DNA of 12,367 nucleotides from JBBQVO01 sp038211505 (GTDB lineage: Bacteria > Chloroflexota > Dehalococcoidia > DSTF01 > JACRBR01). Below the pieces are notes generated by a model. The model was not told the origin of the DNA. It worked only from the letters and a program-made list of their open reading frames with translations, and did not search any database. How positions within the stretch are numbered: the stretch's first letter is position 1; each line of letters begins with the position of its first letter. Shown here one piece after another: positions 1-5,834 of the stretch. The position numbers and the translations under genes were made by a program. The stretch is taken from positions 1 to 12,367 of the forward strand of contig JBBQVO010000098.1 of the NCBI GenBank assembly GCA_038211505.1, given 5' to 3'.

Positions 1-29
1 AGTTCAAACAGCGTGAGCACGTTGTGCAT
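1..29 (-). CDS. argF: Ornithine carbamoyltransferase, N-terminal fragment (probable)
   Basis: An ATG at 29-27 on the minus strand opens a frame that runs off the left edge. The visible residues read MHNVLTLFE and the next codon begins CT, so Leu is likely. Ornithine carbamoyltransferases commonly begin with a short lead followed by an LTLFEL- or LSLDDL-like stretch, and argF often follows argD directly. An AGGGA lies about nine bases upstream as a possible ribosome site. The gene sits 73 bp downstream of argD on the same strand, which suits an argD-argF unit. The enzyme would join carbamoyl phosphate to ornithine to give citrulline in the cytoplasm. Only nine full codons are visible, so the call rests mostly on context. 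Confidence 0.5.
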
Positions 30-102
30 GACTTTTAATCCCTAACACTAATTCCTGCATTCCACCCGAGCTGCGGAGAATACGTTGTTTTGTTCGTTGT
101 GT

Positions 103-1308
103 TTACTTCCGCGGCAGGTTCTGGATGACTTCGGTCAAAATGTCGCAGCCCTCTTCGGCCTGCTCTTCGGCCAGGTTCATCGCCGGCAGGAGGCGGATGA
201 CGACCCCTTGTGTGCAATTGACGAGCAGGCGGCGGTCGAGACATTCCTTGACCACGACCGCCCCTTCGACGGCGAGCTCGATGCCGATCATGACGCCGCA
301 GACGCGGACATCGCGTATCAGGTCGCATTCTTTTTGCAGCGCGGTGAAGCGGCGACGGAAGATTTCGCCGACTTGCTTCGCACTTTCTAACAGATTTTCA
401 TTCTCGATCATTTCCAGCGCTGCGATGCCCGCCCGGGCCGCGATCGGGTTGCCGCCAAAGGTGGCGGCATGCATGCCGGGTCGCAGGGCGGGAGCGATCT
501 CGGCGGTGGTCAGCATGGCCCCGCCGGCAATGCCGCCGCAGAGCGACTTGGCGAGCGTCATCACGTCGGGCGTCACGCCGAAATGCTGGTAAGCGAACCA
601 ATCTCCCGTGCGGCCACAGCCGGTTTGCACCTCGTCAAACATGAGCAGCAAATCGCGTTCATCGGCCAGCTTGCGCAGGCCTTGCAGGAAGCCGGCCGGC
701 GGGATGCGCACGCCCCCTTCACCCTGAATCGGCTCGACGAGGATGGCACAAGTCTCATCGTCGATCAGTTTTTTCACCGCCTCTAAATCGCCGTAGGGAG
801 CGTATTGAAAGCCGGCGACGAGCGGACCTAGTCCTTCGTGATATTTCGGCTGAGCGGTGGCGGAGAGCGCTCCCAGCGTGCGCCCATGAAAGCCGCCGGT
901 GAAGGTGACGATCTTGTAGCGCCCCTTGCGATGCAACCGAGCCAGCTTGATCGCCGCCTCATTCGCTTCGGTGCCGCTGTTGCAGAAAAAAGCTTGTCCG
1001 CCGAAGCTGCGCTCGGAAAGCATCTCGGCCCAGCGCCCCTGCACATCGAGATGCCAAGTATTCGGCACATGGATGAGCGTGGCGAGTTGGTCCTGCACCG
1101 CCCGCACCACTGGCGCGGGGCAATGGCCCAGCAGATTGCAGCCCCAGCCCGGGAAAAGGTCGAGATAGCGGTTCCCTTCACTATCCCAAACATGCGAGCC
1201 TTCGCCGCGAACCAGATTCACCGGGTAGCGCGTGTAGTTGCCGATGACGTAACGTTTGAACAAGTCCACCGTTTCCGCGGAGCTTAAACCAAGGGCAGTC
1301 GTTGTCAC
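103..1308 (-). CDS. argD: Acetylornithine aminotransferase, class III PLP enzyme
   Basis: 401 aa, a normal full length for class III (fold type I) aminotransferases. The enzyme makes N-acetylornithine from N-acetylglutamate semialdehyde in cytoplasmic arginine synthesis, using glutamate as amino donor. Visible motifs are DLFPGWGCNLLGH near residues 50-62, the phosphate-binding NSGTEANE at 110-117, GGFHGRTLGALS near 138-149, the PLP-ring aspartate in FDEVQTGCGRTG (D225), the Schiff-base lysine K254 in TLAKSLCGG, and TFGGNP near 283-288. The start is a GTG at 1308 with a strong AGGAGG six bases upstream, so GTG is preferred over internal starts. A probable argF follows on the same strand. The wording of the N-terminal half resembles Planctomycetota ArgD proteins as I remember them, unlike the rest of the contig. 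Other class III aminotransferases (succinylornithine, GABA) cannot be fully excluded, but the argF neighbour favours ArgD. Confidence 0.9.
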   Translation of the reverse strand: MTTTALGLSSAETVDLFKRYVIGNYTRYPVNLVRGEGSHVWDSEGNRYLDLFPGWGCNLLGHCPAPVVRAVQDQLATLIHVPNTWHLDVQGRWAEMLSERSFGGQAFFCNSGTEANEAAIKLARLHRKGRYKIVTFTGGFHGRTLGALSATAQPKYHEGLGPLVAGFQYAPYGDLEAVKKLIDDETCAILVEPIQGEGGVRIPPAGFLQGLRKLADERDLLLMFDEVQTGCGRTGDWFAYQHFGVTPDVMTLAKSLCGGIAGGAMLTTAEIAPALRPGMHAATFGGNPIAARAGIAALEMIENENLLESAKQVGEIFRRRFTALQKECDLIRDVRVCGVMIGIELAVEGAVVVKECLDRRLLVNCTQGVVIRLLPAMNLAEEQAEEGCDILTEVIQNLPRK

Positions 1309-1314
1309 AAGAAG

Positions 1315-1320
1315 CCTCCT
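1315..1320 (-). promoter_or_regulatory. Shine-Dalgarno site of argD
   Basis: The plus strand reads CCTCCT, which is AGGAGG on the minus strand, six bases before the GTG at 1308. It is a perfect anti-16S match and decides the non-ATG start of argD. Confidence 0.85.
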
Positions 1321-1397
1321 GCGAGGAGTGTGTTAAGTTAGAGCGAAGCGGGAGGGACAGTGGAGACGTAACTGAGGTTCGGAGCGTTAAGTTGAAT

Positions 1398-1425
1398 GAC
1401 CAATGACCAATCACCAACGACCAAT
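1398..1425 (-). repeat. Inverted partner of the 7-bp array (four units)
   Basis: Four consecutive heptamers read GACCAAT, GACCAAT, CACCAAC and GACCAAT. This is the reverse complement of the ATTGGTC units at 1502-1571. The two blocks are separated by 76 bp and could pair as a long stem-loop. Confidence 0.85.
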
Positions 1426-1501
1426 GGGAATTAAAACCCACGTCCGCTTTTTACATTTTGCATTTTGCCATGTTCATTTTTGCCTTGTTCCCCGCCATCG
1501 T

Positions 1502-1571
1502 ATTGGTCATTGGTCATTGGTCATTGGTGATTGGTGATTGGTGATTGGTGATTGGTGATTGGTGATTGGGG
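1502..1571 (+). repeat. 7-bp tandem array ATTGGTC/ATTGGTG (nine units)
   Basis: Three ATTGGTC units are followed by six ATTGGTG units and a degraded tenth, ATTGGGG. The homogeneous run of the G variant next to the C variant looks like slippage or unequal exchange expanding one end. There is no spacer structure, so this is not a CRISPR. Its function is unknown. Confidence 0.95.
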
Positions 1572-1608
1572 GGAAGGATGGCACTTCGGTCATCGTCCAG
1601 TCTCCAGT

Positions 1609-1655
1609 TCTCCCGTCTCCCGTCTCCCGTCTCCCGTCTACCGTCTACCGTCTCC
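1609..1655 (+). repeat. 7-bp tandem array TCTCCCG/TCTACCG (six units)
   Basis: Four TCTCCCG units are followed by two TCTACCG units and a partial TCTCC. The period is 7 bp, the same as the neighbouring ATTGGTC array, but the word is unrelated. The strand is pyrimidine-rich, so the duplex has strong purine/pyrimidine asymmetry. Confidence 0.95.
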
Positions 1656-1772
1656 AATTTCCCCACCCCGGGGCGTAACGACTGTCAAGTTCGGCCGTTC
1701 TGGTTGACAAGCGAATCAGAAATGGGCTGAGCGTCAACGTACGGGCGCAGCCTCCAGGATGGGAGCAGGACG

Positions 1773-3557
1773 ATGGGCTACTTGGGACGGATGACAATCG
1801 GGACGTACGCGCGGATCGGCGGCGGACTCATCGTTGTGATGGGGTTCATCGCCGGCGTGCTTGCGCTGAGCGTGTTTACGGCGGAGGCGCACAACATCAG
1901 CGCGTCCGGCTCGTACAACTGCAACGGCGGCTGGACGTATGGCGCCAGCTACCAGAACGGTGGCGGCGGCGGCGCGTCCGACAACCGCCTCGTGATCGTC
2001 GATGTGAACATCGGCGGCAATGTGATCAAGGAGTACCAGTACTTCGACACGCTGAGCAGCCACCCGGCCGCGCCTGCGGGCTTCACCGTCGTTGACCACG
2101 GCACGGTCTCGAGCTTCGTGCTGTTCTCGCTGAGTGGCGCGACGAGCCCGATCACGGCGACGGGCAGCATCAAGATTTACTCCGCTGGCTCATCGAGCAG
2201 CCCCAGCTCCGATGCGGCCTACCCACACTATCTTTCCGGTTACTCGCAGAACCCCGTGCCGGGCCTCTCGTCCGCGACGAACTGCCCGACGGCGACGCAC
2301 ACGGCGACGCCGACGAAGACGGCGACGCCGACGAACACCCCGACGAAGACGCCAACCGTCACCAACACGCCGACGAACACGCCGACGAAGACGGCGACCG
2401 TCACGAACACGCCGACGAAGACGGCGACTGTCACCAACACGCCGACGAAGACGGCGACCGTCACGAACACGCCGACGAACACGGCGACCGTCACGAACAC
2501 CCCGACGAACACGGCCACAGTCACGAACACGCCGACGAACACGGCGACCGTCACGAACACGCCGACGGAGACGCCGACGGACACGCCGACCGCCACCAAC
2601 ACGCCGACGGAGACGCCGACGGACACGCCGACGGCCACCAACACGCCGACGGAGACGCCGACCGACACGCCAACGGCGACGAACACGCCGACGGAGACGC
2701 CGACCGACACGCCCACGCCGACGGAGACGCCCACCGACACGAGCACGCCGACGGAGACGCCGACCGACACGAGCACGCCGACGGAGACGCCGACCGATAC
2801 GCCGACCGACACGCCGACGCCGACGGAGACGCCGACCGACACGAGCACGCCGACGGAGACGCCGACCGACACGCCGACGCCGACCGAGACACCAACTGAC
2901 ACGCCGACCGAAACGAGCACTCCGGAAGCGACGGAGACGCCGACCGAGACACCAACTGACACGCCGACCGAAACGAGCACTCCGGAAGCGACGGAGACCG
3001 TTGTTCTCGATAGCACCAGCACGCCGGAGATCACGCCGACGCATGTGGCATCGACGAAGACGCCGGGCGCGACGCACACGGCAGTCGCAACGCACACAGC
3101 CGTGGCCACACGCACGGTCACACTGACGCCGCAGGTGACGCGGACCACGACGCCTCACCCGACAGAGACGGAGACGCCGGTGCCGACGGACACGAGCACG
3201 CCGACCTCGACGGCGACGAACACGGCGACGACGACCGTGACCGTCACGAGCACCTCTGTGCCGCCGACGGCGACGAACACCAGCGTCCCGCCGACCGCGA
3301 CGAACACGAGCGTGCCGCCGACGGCCACGAGCACGACGGTCTCGCCGACGGAGACGCCGGTGGCGACGAGCACGCCGCAGTCGCAGGTCTTGGGCATCAC
3401 GGTCGAGCCGGCACGGCCGCTCGGCTACGAACTCCCGGAGACGGGCAGCGGCAGCATGAACGACACGTCGAGCCACCTGGTTGCGCTGATACTGTTCATG
3501 AGCGCGGCCAGCGGCCTCATCTTCATCGGCCTTCGACTGAAGAAGCGCGCAGAGTAG
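1773..3557 (+). CDS. Secreted Thr/Pro-rich repeat protein with LPETG cell-wall sorting signal
   Basis: 594 aa. Residues 1-40 form a signal peptide: arginines at 6 and 14, a hydrophobic stretch (GGGLIVVMGFIAGVLALSVF) and a likely signal peptidase site after AEA. Residues about 40-170 are a Gly/Ser/aromatic-rich, probably beta-rich domain with two cysteines near its ends; I do not recognise it. Residues about 170-540 are almost only Thr, Pro, Asn, Glu, Asp, Ala, Val and Ser, in repeats such as TNTPTKTATV and TNTPTETPTDTPTA. They are extended, very likely O-glycosylated, and would act as a stalk. The C terminus has LPETG at 554-558, then a hydrophobic span (LVALILFMSAASGLIFIGL) and the basic tail KKRAE, the canonical tripartite sortase signal. 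The start has GGAG seven bases upstream; an alternative ATG lies at 1791. Expected role: surface display of the N-terminal domain. No sortase gene is in the window. Confidence 0.85.
   Translation: MGYLGRMTIGTYARIGGGLIVVMGFIAGVLALSVFTAEAHNISASGSYNCNGGWTYGASYQNGGGGGASDNRLVIVDVNIGGNVIKEYQYFDTLSSHPAAPAGFTVVDHGTVSSFVLFSLSGATSPITATGSIKIYSAGSSSSPSSDAAYPHYLSGYSQNPVPGLSSATNCPTATHTATPTKTATPTNTPTKTPTVTNTPTNTPTKTATVTNTPTKTATVTNTPTKTATVTNTPTNTATVTNTPTNTATVTNTPTNTATVTNTPTETPTDTPTATNTPTETPTDTPTATNTPTETPTDTPTATNTPTETPTDTPTPTETPTDTSTPTETPTDTSTPTETPTDTPTDTPTPTETPTDTSTPTETPTDTPTPTETPTDTPTETSTPEATETPTETPTDTPTETSTPEATETVVLDSTSTPEITPTHVASTKTPGATHTAVATHTAVATRTVTLTPQVTRTTTPHPTETETPVPTDTSTPTSTATNTATTTVTVTSTSVPPTATNTSVPPTATNTSVPPTATSTTVSPTETPVATSTPQSQVLGITVEPARPLGYELPETGSGSMNDTSSHLVALILFMSAASGLIFIGLRLKKRAE
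2281..3000 (+). repeat. Coding Thr/Pro microrepeat region with shifting unit length
   Basis: Three zones follow one another inside the surface-protein gene. The first has 30-bp units encoding TVTNTPTKTA or TVTNTPTNTA. The second has 42-bp units encoding TNTPTETPTDTPTA (about four). The third has 30-bp units encoding TETPTDTSTP or TETPTDTPTP. The core DNA word is ACGCCGACG. Synonymous changes (GCC/GCG, ACC/ACG) mark individual units. All six frames stay open across much of the block, which explains several long spurious frames. Confidence 0.9.
2881..2998 (+). repeat. Near-perfect 60-bp tandem duplication
   Basis: Bases 2881-2938 are repeated exactly at 2941-2998, a period of 60 bp. Each copy encodes the 20-residue unit TETPTDTPTETSTPEATETP, except that the second ends in V. 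The absence of even synonymous differences in the matched 58 bases points to a very recent duplication, in contrast to the diverged units upstream. Confidence 0.95.
3255..3335 (+). repeat. 27-bp triple repeat encoding SVPPTATNT
   Basis: Three in-frame copies (3255-3281, 3282-3308, 3309-3335) encode SVPPTATNT, SVPPTATNT and SVPPTATST, with synonymous differences between copies. They lie in the membrane-proximal part of the stalk, before the LPETG signal. Confidence 0.9.
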
Positions 3558-3617
3558 CCTCCTGATGGATCGTCCGCAGGGATGCGGGCGGCCTTCCGGC
3601 AATCGAACCCGAACGAA

Positions 3618-3646
3618 AAGCGCCGTCTGAGAACCAGGCGGCGCTT
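3618..3646 (+). terminator. Hairpin downstream of the surface-protein gene
   Basis: AAGCGCCG at 3618-3625 pairs perfectly with CGGCGCTT at 3639-3646 across a 13-base loop. It lies 60 bp after the stop codon. The following T run is poor (CTTCTG), so it is either a weak intrinsic terminator or an mRNA-end stabiliser. The A-rich 5' flank would give a short T run for minus-strand transcripts. Confidence 0.55.
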
Positions 3647-3736
3647 CTGCGTGCGTGCCCGTGCGCGGCGTGATCGTAAGCGGGGGATCGCGCACTCTTA
3701 TGGCGAACATCATCGGGCAATCGAAAGGACGACATC

Positions 3737-4039
3737 ATGATCGCAATCATCGCGAAGTTGACGGTGCAAGAGGGCAAGGAAGAGGAGTTCAAGACCGCGG
3801 GCGCCGAGATGGTGGCGGCCGTGAAGGCGAACGAGGCCGGCAAGACGCTGCAGTACTCGCTGACGCAGAACATGAAGGTAGCCAACGAGTTCTTCTTCAT
3901 CGAGGCGTACGCCGACGACGACGCGATGGCGGCGCACGGCAAGACGCCGCACATGGCGGCCTTCGGCGGCAAGATCGGCGCGTTGCTCATGGGCCGGCCG
4001 GAGATCACACGCCTGACGCCGGTCGCAACGGTCGACTAG
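3737..4039 (+). CDS. ABM-domain (YgiN-like) small monooxygenase-fold protein
   Basis: 100 aa, a normal single-domain length for the antibiotic biosynthesis monooxygenase (ABM, dimeric alpha/beta-barrel) superfamily. It opens with the first beta strand IAIIAKLTVQEGKEEEF, continues with the helix KTAGAEMVAAVKANEAG and the strands TLQYSLTQN and EFFFIEAYADDDA, and then has the characteristic HGKTPHMAAFGGKIG segment near residues 67-81. In this family that segment contributes a histidine to the pocket. Relatives include YgiN quinol monooxygenase and heme-degrading or cofactor-free oxygenases, and many have no known substrate. It is cytoplasmic and probably a dimer. AAAGGA ends seven bases before the ATG. 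It is followed 296 bp later by a cyclase-family gene on the same strand, but hairpins in the gap argue against one operon. Confidence 0.85.
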   Translation: MIAIIAKLTVQEGKEEEFKTAGAEMVAAVKANEAGKTLQYSLTQNMKVANEFFFIEAYADDDAMAAHGKTPHMAAFGGKIGALLMGRPEITRLTPVATVD

Positions 4040-4100
4040 ACCGATCGAGTTCCGGAGTCGGCTGGCAGTCAGGTCGGTGCTCCGGCGCACACCGAATGTA

Positions 4101-4122
4101 GCGCGGGCTTTCCAGCCCGCGC
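4101..4122. repeat. Perfect hairpin of TGTAGCG-type intergenic repeat
   Basis: GCGCGGGCT pairs with AGCCCGCGC around a TTCC loop, 62 bp after the ABM gene. The preceding TGTA gives TGTAGCG. A second, degenerate TGTAGCG...GCTTTAGCCCC word begins near 4145, so two related copies lie 46 bp apart. It resembles dispersed REP-like palindromes. It could protect the 3' end of the ABM transcript, but the lack of a T run argues against intrinsic termination. Confidence 0.6.
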
Positions 4123-4335
4123 GGGGACGGGAGCCAAGTCGGATTGTAGCGACGTCGCTTTAGCCCCGTCCGGCGTCGGTAACGACAGTGCCGCCTGCCT
4201 GTCACACGTCGTAGAGCGCGGCCAAGGCCACATCCGTCGTCGGGTAACGACAGCCGCGTGGCGTCGCGGTTTCCCGAGCGCTGCCCGCGTGCGACTATGC
4301 GGCATCCGGCGGGTTAGCTTGCGAGGAGATGCGTG

Positions 4336-5313
4336 ATGAACATCGAGGCGCTGCCGTCGTATGACGAGTTGCCGGAGGTGCCGGACGCCGGGTTTCCGGT
4401 GCGATCGGCGTGGGGCGTGTTCGGCGCCGATGACGAGATCGGCTGCTGGAATCTCGTGACGCCGGAGAAGACAGCGGCGGCGGCGAAGCTCGTCCGGAAG
4501 GGCGCGATCTTCGCGCTGAACGCGCCGCTCGACGAGTTGCCGCGGGGGCTCTTCTGGTTTCGCAACGCGCCGCGGCGCACGATGTTCGACTGCAGCGGCG
4601 GCCTGCGCGCGTCGTACGACGAGTATCTCGACAACTTCTGCCCGCAGGCGTCGACGCAGTGGGATGGCCACCGGCACGTCTGCCATCCGGCGCTCGGGTT
4701 CTACAACAACGTCTCGCACGACCGCGTGCTCGCCGAAGGCTCGACGGTGCTCGGCATCCAGAATCTCGCCAAGCGCGGCATCGCGACGCGCGGCGTCCTG
4801 CTTGATATCGGTCGCTACCTCGCGTCGCAAGGACGCTCGATCGACATGCGCAGCTCGCACACGATCGACGCGCCACTGCTGGATGCCTGCGCGCGCGCGC
4901 AGGGCGTCGAGATCCAGCCGGGCGATGTGCTGATCTTCCGCGTCGGCTGGCTTGAGTGGCTGCGCAAGCAGGCGCTGGCGACGTACAACGAGTTGGCGGA
5001 GGATCTCGTCGTGCCGGGGCTGCTCGCCGGCGACGAGATGGCGCGCTATCTCTGGGACAAGCATGTCGCCGCCGTCGCGTCGGACGTGATCGCAGTCGAG
5101 TCGTGGCCGCCGCAGTTCGCCGATCCGGCGCGCGGCTTTCTGCACTTCCGGCTGATCACGTTCTTCGGCATGAATCTCGGCGAGATGTGGGACATCGATG
5201 CACTCGCCGCCGATTGCGAGAGCGACGGCGTCTACGAATTCATGCTGACGTCGGCGCCGCTGAACATCAGCGGCGGCGTCGGCTCGCCGCCGAACGCGCT
5301 GGCGATCAAGTAA
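4336..5313 (+). CDS. Cyclase-family metal-dependent hydrolase (kynurenine formamidase-like)
   Basis: 325 aa from the ATG at 4336. A GTG in frame at 4333 is less likely because GAGGAG at 4323-4328 lies seven bases from the ATG and only four from the GTG. The protein fits the longer branch of the Cyclase superfamily (Pfam Cyclase; KynB/isatin hydrolase fold). Evidence is the N-terminal WGVFGADDEIGCWNLVTPE segment (residues 26-44), then the metal-site region QWDGHRHVCH (108-117), which replaces the HGGTHxDxPxH of short members. Later come GVLLDIGR, an HTID...LLDACARAQGVEIQPGDVLIFRVGW stretch, and a C-terminal ESWPP segment. Family members hydrolyse amide or cyclic bonds, often in aromatic-compound breakdown, with Mn or Zn. 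No tryptophan-pathway genes are nearby, so the substrate is unknown. It has no signal peptide and is cytoplasmic. Confidence 0.82.
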   Translation: MNIEALPSYDELPEVPDAGFPVRSAWGVFGADDEIGCWNLVTPEKTAAAAKLVRKGAIFALNAPLDELPRGLFWFRNAPRRTMFDCSGGLRASYDEYLDNFCPQASTQWDGHRHVCHPALGFYNNVSHDRVLAEGSTVLGIQNLAKRGIATRGVLLDIGRYLASQGRSIDMRSSHTIDAPLLDACARAQGVEIQPGDVLIFRVGWLEWLRKQALATYNELAEDLVVPGLLAGDEMARYLWDKHVAAVASDVIAVESWPPQFADPARGFLHFRLITFFGMNLGEMWDIDALAADCESDGVYEFMLTSAPLNISGGVGSPPNALAIK

Positions 5314-5372
5314 TCGTGTGACTTCGATTCGGGGTCGTTCTTCGGCAACGCTGATCCTCGCCAGCCAGGCGA

Positions 5373-5465
5373 CATTCTGTGCGTACCAACATCAGTCATT
5401 CTGTGCGCACGAGCACTGTCATTCTGAGCGCGCCAACATTGTCATTCTGAGCGCAGCGAAGAATC
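5373..5465 (+). repeat. Four degenerate 23-24 bp CATTCTG-led tandem units
   Basis: Copies start at 5373, 5397, 5420 and 5443. Each begins CATTCTGTGCG or CATTCTGAGCG and, in the first three, is followed by a variable tail containing CAAC, GAGC or CAAC. The fourth copy continues into the left arm of the adjoining inverted repeat, so the tandem block may derive from its end. Confidence 0.75.
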
Positions 5466-5560
5466 TCTTCGGTGACGGACACGATGCGATCCCGCGGAGC
5501 GTCGGTGCAAACGATCCTCTGAGGCGTCACCGAAGAGATTCTTCGCTACGCTCAGAATGA
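5442..5560. repeat. MITE-like element with 35-bp inverted arms
   Basis: Arms at 5442-5476 and 5526-5560 are reverse complements with one mismatch (C versus T inside the AGCGCAGCG word), separated by 49 bp. The arm begins TCATTCTGAGCG and ends CTTCGGTGAC. Such CATTCTGAGC...GAAGAATCTC elements are frequent between genes in Chloroflexota-like genomes, from my recollection. No transposase is encoded, and no clear target-site duplication was identified by eye. As RNA it would form a very strong hairpin. Confidence 0.8.
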
Positions 5561-5608
5561 TAGTTACGAGGAATCGCCTCGTTTCCGTGGCACGCCGCTG
5601 ACCGACGC

Positions 5609-5630
5609 GGGCGGCCACGTCGGGCCGCCC
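5609..5630. repeat. GGGCGGCC hairpin
   Basis: GGGCGGCC at 5609-5616 pairs with GGCCGCCC at 5623-5630 over a six-base ACGTCG loop and is followed by CCTACG. It looks like a second type of dispersed intergenic palindrome. No T run follows. Confidence 0.6.
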
Positions 5631-5787
5631 CTACGGATCGTCGGCCAATTTTGTCACGGCGTCGCGCGGTAACCGACGCAGGCTCACACGCAGCCCGGCG
5701 GTCGTTTCTATCGCGCGAAGATTCGCCGTGATATCGTGCGCCATCCATGACGCGCAGCACCCACATCCGGGCCCGCTTGCGCGATCT

Positions 5788-5810
5788 CCCCTTCCCGCAT
5801 CGGGAAGGGG
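5788..5810. repeat. CCCCTTCCCG palindrome in the icd leader
   Basis: A perfect 10-bp stem (CCCCTTCCCG / CGGGAAGGGG) with a CAT loop is followed by GCCGGGGGTTAGG. It ends 24 bp before the icd ATG and 13 bp before its AGGA ribosome site. If transcribed, the hairpin would sit beside the ribosome-binding region and could affect expression, or it may only be a dispersed repeat. Confidence 0.65.
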
Positions 5811-5834
5811 CCGGGGGTTAGGTAGGACGGAACG

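Larger units (their letters stand above)
1309..1772. other. Gene-free spacer between argD and the surface protein
   Basis: This 464-bp spacer separates two divergently transcribed genes. It holds three heptamer-repeat blocks (1398-1425, 1502-1571, 1609-1655). Between the first two lies an AT-richer piece with a repeated CATTTTGC word around 1455-1470. I see no convincing coding frame. Promoters for both flanking genes should lie here. A TTGACA hexamer occurs at 1704-1709, but no matching -10 box follows at usual spacing. Text character changes from low-complexity heptamers to CpG-rich DNA at roughly 1660-1700. Confidence 0.7.
5314..5834. other. Repeat-rich spacer before isocitrate dehydrogenase
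   Basis: This 521-bp spacer has no credible gene. It contains, in order, four degenerate CATTCTG-led units, a 119-bp element with 35-bp inverted arms, a GGGCGGCC hairpin and a CCCCTTCCCG hairpin that almost touches the icd ribosome site. Short open frames across it are made of repeat sequence. The icd promoter should lie within it, but I cannot point to a convincing pair of boxes. Confidence 0.7.

Noticed and set aside
1502..1571. Possible CRISPR array
   Set aside because: Units are 7 bp with no spacers, so it is a simple tandem repeat.
1704..1709. TTGACA as the -35 box of the surface-protein gene
   Set aside because: No -10-like sequence lies 15-19 bp downstream, so it was not called as a promoter.
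2240..3148. Minus-strand VSVGV repeat frame of 302 aa
   Set aside because: It is the same antisense effect of the ACGCCGACG repeat. The plus-strand frame has a signal peptide and LPETG signal, which decides the coding strand.
2190..3713. Long minus-strand Arg-rich frame of 507 aa across the repeat gene
   Set aside because: It is the antisense of the Thr/Pro microrepeat, which has no stops in any frame; it has no ribosome site and only low-complexity Arg/Val text.
4069..5145. 358-aa antisense frame over the cyclase gene
   Set aside because: It is rich in Arg/Ala with no motifs, and it overlaps a recognisable cyclase with a good ribosome site on the other strand.
5318..5560. 80-aa frame in the spacer before icd
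   Set aside because: It is composed almost entirely of the dispersed CATTCTGAGCG element, with no ribosome site.
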